Of a DNA stretch of 64,000 bases, positions 51,801 to 63,800 are shown piece by piece. The position numbers were made by a program, and so were the translations under genes. Below the pieces are notes generated by a model that did not search any database, was not told the origin of the DNA, and saw nothing but the letters and a program-made list of their open reading frames with translations. The stretch lies in contig NC_052104.1 of assembly GCF_012273895.1 (NCBI RefSeq), positions 8,866,001-8,930,000 of the forward strand, written 5' to 3'. This DNA is from Zerene cesonia (lineage: Eukaryota; Arthropoda; Insecta; Lepidoptera; Pieridae). Position 1 is the stretch's first letter. Every line of letters begins with the position of its first letter.

Positions 51801-54800
51801 TCGTGTAGGCCGATCGTTTTACACATAACAGCCGGATGTGAGTAATTTTCTTTCGAAGTTTTCAAATATTTTCTGTTTGGCTCGTAACCTGCTCGCTTTT
51901 ATGCTTCTGGTTATTGTCCAATGAAAATATTACTGTTTATAAACACCAATTATTCTCATTAAAACACAATAACTCACTGAGACGGATTTTAAATAGTTCA
52001 ACAGCACAATTTAACATTCCGTCAATCTTTTCCTTATACCTTTCCCAAGTGGACAGCGCATTTGCAGAATGTTCATGGGTGGTGATGATTGCTTACCATC
52101 AGGCGAACCACCAGCTCAGTTGCCCGCTTATAGCATAAAATCAAAGACGATATTTTCAATATGATAGAAGATTTAACTATGATTGCTCAATACTTAGTAC
52201 TGATATACAAATATATAATAAAACCTATCACTTTGATTCCATTTACCGATTTCTTCGCTTTATTTATTAATAAATAACAACCTCATGTTATAGTTCTATA
52301 AAAAAAAATTACGGACACGACGCAGTGTCTACCACACAAAATTTCTTAAAAAACTTCTCACATTGGCCTAAAATCGCAAACCTTGGATATGACGCATTTG
52401 ACGACCTTCTTCAAGGAGTCATGCTCGTGCCCGCAGACTTTCAACAGCCCATAAATTTCACTCTTTTGTTCGTTAATCTAAAATAATATGTTACTGCCTT
52501 TTAACTAGTGCCAGGTTAATGGATTGTGTTAGATAAAGAATACTCCACTTCATAGTTGTCATTTTTAAATAGCACTCGTTTCCTGAGACATCTTATCTTC
52601 AGTGGAAGGATTATTTAAATAGTTAATCAATGGAACAATATTGTAAAATTCGACTACAACATTAATAATTATGATTTTGTAATTGAAAACTAAATTGTTT
52701 TCAAACTGTCAAACTAAACTAAATTTAAACGGGACCATATGGGTGGCACCAGCTTTGAAACGAAAAGAAACATTAAAATCGGTTTACCCAGTAAAGAGGT
52801 AACAAACACAAACAAATACAGTCGCATGGCCTCCTGCTTTTTTTGTAGTCGATTAAAAACAGGAATTAGGTAATTCATCTAAAGAGCAAAAATATAAGAA
52901 AACTGAATTTCTTCTAATTTAAAGTCAACGATAACTAGAAAGGAAACAGTTTACCGGTTTCACGCGGTCCTTGATCATGGTCTTCAAATCGAGAACACTC
53001 CTGACAGCTCGCGAGGGGTCTTGACCGATAAGAGCATATCCACAAACTACCATCTGGTGAAGAGCCTTCTCAGCCAGCGCTGTTGTCACGTTCTGCTTCT
53101 CAGACAGACATTTATTCGCCTGGAATTTGAATGTACAATATTCTAACTAGTATTTTCTTGTGTTAAATTTTAGCGCTAGTGTTTCCACCTAACTCCCGGA
53201 GGTGGAGTCAAAAGTTTGAAGACAGGTGACAACTGCCAAAACGCTAGGCATGGTGGATTATGACATGGACCTTCTAACAGGCCCGTGTCTCAGTAGAGGG
53301 AACATATATGAAGTGATGATGACGGTGATGATTAATCTATAACTAAATATAAGCAATGCATGAATGTGATCTTATGATCTTCGCTAATCGACTTTTCTCT
53401 AAAAGTAGTTGATCAATCTCTTGCGCCGTACATTGATTCTATTTTTAGCTTCTTTGAAATTAGATAACAGTTTGTCTTTGCTTCCAAGACCGATACATAG
53501 GACAATTTCAGAATGATTTATAACGTTACTAATTGCGCCACGCGGTTTCACCCGCGTAAGTCCGGGAGTAGTCGCGTAGGAATAACGGGATAAAAAGTTG
53601 CCTATATGTTATTCCAGTTGACCAGCTGTCTACGTACCAAATTTCATTGCAATCAGTTGATTAGTTTTTGCGTGAAAGAGCAACAAACAGACACACATCT
53701 TTACAAACGCATTCGCATTTATAATATAAGAAGGATAGATACTTCATTTGTTGCAGTTATCTATTTTAAAGAAATTAAATTTTAACAAAATATTTAAGTT
53801 TTCGTAAGTATAAAAAAGTCCATCTCTATTTAATAGATTAATAACTTCATACTTCTTCTTCGCCGTGACTTATAATAATGTCCATCATGGATTGTAACTC
53901 CATAAGTTTATTTTGAATGTGCTGTGTCCCATTCTGGAGAAGAAGTCTTATCTTTATCAACACCATATCCACTGATCTGTACAGAAAAGAGAAATAAATT
54001 CATTACACGAGGTCTTACAGTAATTTTGTATTGATTAAGTCGATAAGAGTCAGGCAATCAACAAAAGGGAGTCTCTTTTTGCTTATCTGTTTTTCAGAAT
54101 AACTCCCTGAATACTAGTAATAACATTGCTATGAAAACTTTGATTGCACTTGCTTCTCGCAGTCTGAATGCTCGAAGCAAGTACATTGTTTAAAACTTGA
54201 AAAAGAGTAATAATTTGAATCAAAATAAAACATATTACAACCTTGTCAATTTATAAGTTCGAGGTTCATTATTTTAACGAGAAACAGACTAATAATCATA
54301 AAACTTAGTAATGTTTATCCCTCACCTTTCTAAATCAACCTGAAACTTCCTCTCAATGCTCTGCACCAGGTCGTTGCTGAGTTTTTGGGTGATTTCATCT
54401 TCTATTACTTTATCCACGTCGTCTTTAGCCACCTTTGCATTTACTATCTGTACATATCCTTAGCTTTTATATTTTTCAACAAAAATTATATAAGCAGTCT
54501 AGTATCTTTCTAATTTAACTCATAACGAAGAATTAAATAAAAAACGACACGGGAAAAATATAACATCTCAGTCGTCAGTCGTCAGTCTCGCTCGCTCGTG
54601 TTCGAAATGGGATGAAGTACATATAATGAATAAATTGCGTTAAAAATCCGGTTTTTTATTCATCTTTATAATGAGGAACATATCCTTAAAATGATATTTT
54701 TAAGAAATTAACTTAAGTTCTCAATAGTTTAATTATACAAAATACAAAACTATTATAATACAAGTACGATAGTTTTAAGATACTGTGATTCACATGTGAC

Positions 54801-57800
54801 TATTACTAACAAGGCTTAAAATCTAGATAATCAAGAATGCAACCCAGTTAATTAGCGAATAAAAATTCAATCGGATACTCGCCAAAGCAACCGCAGACAT
54901 TATTACATAGAGCGAATTCTTCAAACGCATCGCTAGGTGTTAAAATAGTTGAACGAAAATAACTAGATATTTCTGTATCAAATCATAGGCCAGTTGTTTA
55001 CGATAAAATCACCGTAAAAACTATTTTATGGCTTATTGGAGTGCGATTATGTAATTTTAACAGAGCCGTCGGGAATTTTATTGTACATTCTAATATAATT
55101 CAGATATTTTATTGCTATATTGATATTTCTGCAGCGCACTTGCATGACATTCTAATGATGCGAATCAGAAATTTCGAATTTTGGTTAATGTTTTATATAA
55201 AACAGCAGATATAGTATATGATGATAAACTTATTTTAATGTTTATATTATTCTCCTCAATAGTTAAGAAAATGATTGAAAATAAATGATAAATAGTAATT
55301 GTAAAACATCGCAATTATACTCAAACGACACTTTATTCAAAACAATTACAGTATCCATACGACAATTTGATTCACCGAACGTCACAATTTAACGATATTT
55401 CCCACTTTGTCTATTTCGTTTTGCTGCATTTACTCCGTACGCATCTGCAAGATCGATGTCGGTGGTCTTTCTTGTTCTGGTCATCATTTTCCTATTCAAC
55501 ATTAACAGTATTTTATTATGCAATTGAAATACTCGTACATACCTCTAAAGCTACATATTTATATGTATTTCGTTTTTCAGCGAAAGTCGGTGTAGTTGAG
55601 GAAGAAACAGTTCCGCGGTCGCAAGAAGCATATTAATTTCATATTTCCCTTATTATTTATACTTTCTAACTATGATATGTAGTTAGTTAATAAGCAAATT
55701 TGATTGTAATCGGTTGAGCAGTCTAGGAGTCCATCGCAAACAAATAACGTGACACGTAATTTATAATTGTTAAGTTTTAAATAATCAACCTTTAATTAGA
55801 TTTCAAATATACAATATATACTCACATCAAAACAACACACAGAACGACACAAATCTTTTCCATCTATCTTCTCTAAAAACGTGTAAAACTGAAAGAAAAT
55901 GCATATATGGATATTATAATTATAATTTTTAACCAACAACTAAATCGCCTTCAATTTGTCAGACCTAGACTAAATGGAAATGGGAGGACATGAGAGGCGC
56001 CATCTTTCAAAGGGAATCATCGAAGTCGGTTCACCAATTACAAAGTAACACCTCGTATTGATAAATACGAAAAAAAGACAGTCAAATAGAGAACCTCCAA
56101 AGACTTTGAAGTCAGTTTAAAACGTTAATTTTAATATTATTTATTATACATTATTAAGAAGTTTATACATATATAATTAATATCGCTACATATATATGTC
56201 TTACCAAATTACATGATATAAATAATATGCTACCATAATATTAATAAACACAATAACTTCTAAAACTCACCCTCAATTTTGCTTCGTATAGAAGATCCAT
56301 AAATAATGAAATAACAATCTCTATAACGTTCAGGAGTTTATGACATAATCTGAAAATGATATAAGAAAACCTTCAGTTCAACGAAATCTTAATCAATTTT
56401 TTTTAAATAGCCACTTGACTCTGCTACACCCACTTATAATAAAATCAGGATAAAATATAATATTAAAACGTAGAAATAAATTAAGGTTGGTAAACATCGC
56501 TACATAGTATAAAATAACATCGCTTTAAACCATCTGTATGATTATATCTTTAAAATTAAGCAACAGATGTTGATGGGATATTTATTAACAGATGGTGATT
56601 CATGAGGAAGGTTTATAATTTATATGTATATAACACTTCGAGAAAAGACTTCGCTTCACTTCGCTCGGCTCGTCTTGGCGGGGCTACTTCAGGTCTACTG
56701 TGTCCACAGATATATTATTACACTCGTGCAATACCGGGGCGGGTCGCTAGTTAAAAATAAAACAACTTACTTTACGGCCATCAAGTACAAATCGCAGATG
56801 CAGCATATCGCCAATCGTTGGTCCTTCGAGCTATGTCTTGTGGTGGCACAGTGTACTTCTGGATCACCCAGCGGTAAATACTAGAAATTTAACAATTTTT
56901 AACGTGATATAGGCCAAATTAAGTAGATAAGAAAGAAAGAAATTCATTGTTGCTTAAAAAACGAAAACCGCACATGTTATAATATCGTTTTAAATAAACT
57001 TGCAACTAATAACTAAATATGTTATATAATATCTACACTAAAATAAATTAATTTAAAATTAAATCATATATATGTTTCAGTTAAAGAGAAAATAACATGA
57101 CAACTAAAACCATTTGAAACTAGTGCCTCTATAACATAATTTTAAATACAATTTTAAGTTCACTTTTTAAAACTCTGATAAGTGGTTGATAATGATAATT
57201 ATAAAATATGAAAATTACCAGAACAAATATGGCTACCAGCACAAAAAGTGTAGCTTTTATAATGCACAATAATGGACAACGGACATCTGTAAACAAATAT
57301 AAAGTAATAATTATCGACAGTTTTAGAAAACTAAACAGCACGCTTTAGAAACAACTTAGTTCTCTCACTTGCTCGTAAACAGAGTATCTCGTAAGGAATA
57401 GCTCGCAAGGAAACTATTCAATACCGATCCTACTTATGATAAGGAAAATCTCATAAAGTTATTGTATTGTCACCGATCCTTAATATAGTACAAAGTCAGA
57501 ATAGAATCCGTTGGTTTTAAATAACGTCGAGACTAAATGAGTCGGTTACATGCAAACACAATAAAGAAGTTTATTAAAATAACACATAAAATACACGACA
57601 ATTACACTATAAAAACAATTAAACAAAGAAAAATTAATACATAGAGGAAAAAACAGGACGAAACAAATGTGCGCAGTATTCTTAAAACGGGTCTTGGCTC
57701 AGCATAAATGTCAGAGTCAATGAGAAGTTGTTGTATAGGTGGGTGAATGTCGTTCCAACATTTTGATGCACTGTAATGTTAATCTGTGCTTTGGAATAGA

Positions 57801-60800
57801 GAAAATATTTGTACCGGGTCTAACCAGGTTGCTACAGGGAAGCGGGGTGTTTCGTCTTTAAGAGATCAAAATGGAAACAAGCTAGATATAGTTTTTGTCT
57901 ACTTTTCATATTAAGAGTATTAGATGAGTAAAGGAAAGGAGTAAAATGAGATCTTGGTGGAACATTTGAATGGTTTTTATTTAAATAAAAAGTAGTCCAA
58001 AGCACCCTAGGTCCTGAACTATTTTTATTCTGCTGTGGTTTCACCTTGAAACCTTAAAAGAGAGGCTACGTATGTATAAAATATTTGGATGGATGATACA
58101 TTAACCTTTCGGCATCACACAGCGCGGTGGCTCCATAATTTCAACAGAACACGCTTTCGCTACAGGACATTTGTTTTCGTTTAATCCATTTGATTAATTG
58201 TTATTTACTTGAATAAATTTTGCGTCGAAATGTATAAATTTGTCACGTTTCTGTCCGTGGTTGGACGTTTATGACATTGCCAGTTTTTCTTTATATTTGT
58301 TATGACAATAGGACAATAATAAATAATTATATTTTTATAAAAATGTGATAAAAATCTTAGCATATAATTTGTGAAATAGCCTCTCTTACAAAATATAAGC
58401 TTATTATATATATAAAATTATATTTGCAGAAAAAAGGTTTGTCAGACTAACCAGTAGCATAGATTATACACTAGACATATCAGTAATCGTAAATCGGATA
58501 TAGTGCTTACATGGATCTTTTGGGTGTTGGGTGTTATACATTTATATACGACTAGCTGCGCCCCGCGGATTCACCCGCGTAAGTCCTTAACCCGTAGGAA
58601 TATCGAGATAAAAAGTTGCCTATGTGTCCTTCCAGTTGTTCAGCTGTCTACGTACCAAATTTCATTGCTATTGGTTGAGTAGTTTTTGCGTGAAAGAGTA
58701 AAAAACACACACATATACTTGCAAATTTTCGCATTTATAATATTAGTAGGATAAGTAGGATAGGATGACCATACCTTTGCCACTTAGATGGCAAATGTAA
58801 ACTATTCATTATATGATGCCAATTTGATGTATGGAACGTCCATTGTAATACACTGTCAGAGGGGCGTGGGCTGTGGGCGTGAGTATGGAAAAAATAAAAA
58901 GATTTTGCCGATGCAAAGGCCGATGCGATGAAAAAAAAAATATTTAAGGGAAATTGGGAAAGAAGCCTGCGACTGTTACACAAATTAAAGAACAATGAAT
59001 ATGTCAGCTCCACTCTGTTTCCGATAAAAGCTAACAAAAAATAAAATAAAAAACAATTAGACATGGCAATATTTATAATATTTAATTTTTACAAAATCCA
59101 TAAATTTAAAGACAATATTTGAATAAAAAATCATTATAAAATACTTTTCTGTGGGAAATAAATTAAAATAGATTTCTACAACATGTATGAAACACCTACT
59201 AAATCATATTATACCAATAAATACTCTACATCTTTTTCGCTTTCGGGCAGTGCTTCATACAAGTGAAACCTTGTTCAATACATTTAGAGCACTGTTTGCG
59301 GTGGGCGGAGGATCCCTCAGTACTTTCTATAATATTCGAGAAGCTCCCGGTTTCTCTATTTTTAAAGCTATCATTATCCTCGAGCGCCTCCATTCTTTCC
59401 TCTGTGCTGATTGATTTTTTCCGCTGAATTATCGGCTTCATCGCTTTCGTTCGACTTTCACTCCGTTTCGCCTGCGCTTGTTGCCCGAAAGTTATATTTT
59501 GTGATGAATCCAGATGCTTCGAACACATGATCTGAAAGTTCATTATGTATATTGTCGTAATACTTACTTATGTAATTATTATTAATTGATCGACTGATTT
59601 TGATTGAAAATTATTATACATGGAATGAACCTAAATAGAACTAATTTAGTGGTCCGCCTTTCTAAATAAATGGGCTATATGGCTATATAACACTGAAAGA
59701 ATTTTTCAAATCGTAAGGTACTACTGGTCGTACCTGAGATAGATTTATTGTGGGAGTCGAGCACGCTTCGGCACGAATTGGGCCAGCTCGCACCGGGGAA
59801 GTACCACACCCCCACANNNNNNNNNNNNNNNNNNNNNNNNNNNNNNNNNNNNNNNNNNNNNNNNNNNNNNNNNNNNNNNNNNNNNNNNNNNNNNNNNNNN
59901 NNNNNNNNNNNNNNNNNNNNNNNNNNNNNNNNNNNNNNNNNNNNNNNNNNNNNNNNNNNNNNNNNNNNNNNNNNNNNNNNNNNNNNNNNNNNNNNNNNNN
60001 NNNNNNNNNNNNNNNNNNNNNNNNNNNNNNNNNNNNNNNNNNNNNNNNNNNNNNNNNNNNNNNNNNNNNNNNNNNNNNNNNNNNNNNNNNNNNNNNNNNN
60101 NNNNNNNNNNNNNNNNNNNNNNNNNNNNNNNNNNNNNNNNNNNNNNNNNNNNNNNNNNNNNNNNNNNNNNNNNNNNNNNNNNNNNNNNNNNNNNNNNNNN
60201 NNNNNNNNNNNNNNNNNNNNNNNNNNNNNNNNNNNNNNNNNNNNNNNNNNNNNNNNNNNNNNNNNNNNNNNNNNNNNNNNNNNNNNNNNNNNNNNNNNNN
60301 NNNNNNNNNNNNNNNNNNNNNNNNNNNNNNNNNNNNNNNNNNNNNNNNNNNNNNNNNNNNNNNNNNNNNNNNNNNNNNNNNNNNNNNNNNNNNNNNNNNN
60401 NNNNNNNNNNNNNNNNNNNNNNNNNNNNNNNNNNNNNNNNNNNNNNNNNNNNNNNNNNNNNNNNNNNNNNNNNNNNNNNNNNNNNNNNNNNNNNNNNNNN
60501 NNNNNNNNNNNNNNNNNNNNNNNNNNNNNNNNNNNNNNNNNNNNNNNNNNNNNNNNNNNNNNNNNNNNNNNNNNNNNNNNNNNNNNNNNNNNNNNNNNNN
60601 NNNNNNNNNNNNNNNNNNNNNNNNNNNNNNNNNNNNNNNNNNNNNNNNNNNNNNNNNNNNNNNNNNNNNNNNNNNNNNNNNNNNNNNNNNNNNNNNNNNN
60701 NNNNNNNNNNNNNNNNNNNNNNNNNNNNNNNNNNNNNNNNNNNNNNNNNNNNNNNNNNNNNNNNNNNNNNNNNNNNNNNNNNNNNNNNNNNNNNNNNNNN

Positions 60801-63800
60801 NNNNNNNNNNNNNNNNAAAAAAAAAAAAAAAAAAAGATAACTGCGTTCAAACAAACAAACAAACTCTTCACCTTTATAATACTAGTATAGATTAAAGATA
60901 ATTATATTTTTAACCAGAAATTGTACAAATTGTCAAAACCAGATCAAATTTAAATAGATCGCCACGGGAAGCACCAATTCAAACAAAAAAAATGATTTAC
61001 GTAGTAAAAAGTTATGGTATAATATACCCATAACTTGGAAAGAAGAATTTAAACAGAAAACTATATTTTATTTTAGATTATTTTTAGTGAGTCCACCGAA
61101 ATCTCTCTAAAGTACAACGGACAGAAATTAATTCATATATCGTTATTATTTATCCATTACATACCGAAAATATTTAAATAATCTAATTATTACCTGAGCT
61201 TGCCTCTGACATGACATGCCACAGCTAGACACCCGGCAGAAATTTTCAAAGACATCACTCAGCTAAAATCGAATATTGATCAATATTTAGATAAATAAAG
61301 TTATAAAACAATTACAAATCCCAAATAAATACCGTTTGAATAACGCTGCAATAGTAGCTGGACAGAATTTCTAAAATTCCGCTGTACATGGATGAAACCG
61401 GGCGGCATTTACTGTAAATAATTACGTTAATAAAAACAAAACCTTCTTATTTTTATTTACACTATGAACAAGAAATGGCTGCTTTTAGTGTCACGCTGAG
61501 GGCACAATGACCGACGACGCGCGACAAGCCAAGGACGCCCATATCCCTTTCCCTACCCTTTTTTGTCCTTTCTTTACTCCTCTCGCCAATCCTTTCTTAA
61601 TCCCTTCCCAATTTAAAGTCAGCACTCCATTTGTAGAGGCGTGAAGTCTGCAATGGACCATATGGCTCTCCAAATTCATGGGCGGTGGTACCGCTTACCA
61701 TTGCCGACTATGACATGAAGAAAAAAGTACGTGCGACCAAAATTATGTGGGTTCGAATCCGACTTTGTGATAAAAATATTTCTCTCCTTTAAAAATATCT
61801 CATTTATTTGCATTTCACCACCATAAAGCTAAAATTAAAGATACATGTTATTTTCTACTACGGTACTTAAGGCAGAAAAGGGTTGATGAAAATTTGTTTC
61901 TTACTTACATACCTTAAAAAATTTTCTATGAGAGCACAAGGACACGTATCGCAGGCGCAGAAGTTACGTCTATAAGACTGGCTGGTGTACGGCCCCTGGG
62001 TGCTGGTCCCCGGACCGTGCAGGCCGCTGAGGCCAGAGAAGCTACTGTATTCGCTCTGGCGACACCCCAGCCTACAACTCCCTGACCATATCTGACGAAT
62101 AGCTGAAGCTGTGGCTGTGAACTCTCCGTTATGATTTATCTGAAACATATTATCCGTTAAGACTATGTCCATCTTTACCATTATATAATAGTTTTGCTAC
62201 TACTTGCGGCAGATGTATCCTTCAAAGATATGATAAATCATTTTGGAATTTGAGTTATTAATCTGGTCACTAACGGCTAATCCCACTTTATTTTACATTG
62301 TTGATGTGTTCAATTACATTAAACCCCAATGCAACTTGAATGGCAACCTTGTATCCCTAAAAAGCTTAAGAAAACAGTAGTCACTGTCAAAATATGAGTC
62401 TTTATGCTGTAAAAAGTAGATAAATATAAGGAGATTTAGTACAAAATACTTTTAATTCATGTTAAGCAACGTGGATTACGATTTAAATATGAAACGTACG
62501 TATGCATATATTAAAAACAGGAGCAAAAGGAACAGCAATATGATGATCATTTGAAGGCTGCCTTTTCCACCTCCTGGAATATTGTTAATAAAATTAATTT
62601 TACAACTACAAGAACATACGATAAAAGTTTTATGGTAAGAAGAGTTCGCGATTTCAGGCAAATTTTTAAATCTCGGGCTTTCATTAATACTTATTAGTTA
62701 AATTATATAATGCAGCTCACATTTTTTCTTTATTTTTACTTTAATATTATGAAGTACATTTAAATATTTTATGAAAAATCTATTTGGAAAATTGAAAACG
62801 TTGAATTTGACATGAAATGATTGTCATGTCTTTCTATATAGGACACAAAGACATGGTTTTTTGAAACTAATATGAATATAAACGTACTATAATAAATACG
62901 TTATAATGTTGAAACCAACTTAATGTTCAATTTGTTTGTTAATACATAGTTTACGCAAAGAAATCATTTAATCCAGGCGATCCTAATCAGGATAATAAGA
63001 TAAACTCATGATATTTTGTAATGTCACCAATCTTTGATATACATATACATATTTCAAATTGAATCTGTCAGTTTATAGTAAATGGAATCAAAACGAGTCG
63101 ATTACAAATAAACATACAGCTATTCAAAACGGATAGAGTTGCATTACATTTTATATATTAATTTCAGAAACAGAAGGGCTGAGCAGTGGATGCGAAGCAA
63201 CTGGAGTCAGGGAAGAAATTGCAAGAAATTACGCGGCGCTCCAGTCGCGTCTCACTAGAGAGTTCTCTGACCGACACCCGGGGAAGACTGTGGACACACG
63301 AGGTAATGATAAAGACATAGCCATATTTGTTGCTTAAGCAAAGTAAATGAAATTCAAGATTGAAGAATGAATGAATCGAATGAAATTCAAGAGACACTAG
63401 TGCTGATGGCAATACAAATCTTCATCAAAGCCAGCTAGCTATATCATATATGCTGTGTCAAATGGAATTCCTATAGAAAATAGCTTACTCTTTGTACACA
63501 ATGACACGAGACAAAAGACAATCTTCTTTTTTAGGGTAACCGAAGTATTAATAAAAAATAACATTGGCATGAGACACATGAACCTTGATTTTTGGATTCG
63601 CCAAGTGTTTTGAGAATTGAAATAACAAAAATATTTTAAAGCTCACGCCTAATAATTTTTTATTTCAGGGGCTCGACCGGTAGCAACAGAGGATCAGCTT
63701 TCAGCAGATTTCCACAAAAAGCTAACAGAATGGCAACGTATGAAGGGCGCGAGACAACCCCCTCCTATCCCAGCAAGACAGGACCTTAGCGAGGACTTTC

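Noticed and set aside
59675..60895. Four long open frames across the second N run
   Set aside because: Same artefact; the flanks are a retroelement head and a poly(A) run.
61913..62139. Exon 2 of the Cys-rich gene ending at the GTATGT donor
   Set aside because: This leaves phase 2 and hits a stop in exon 3; the GTAAGA donor four bases on keeps the frame open.
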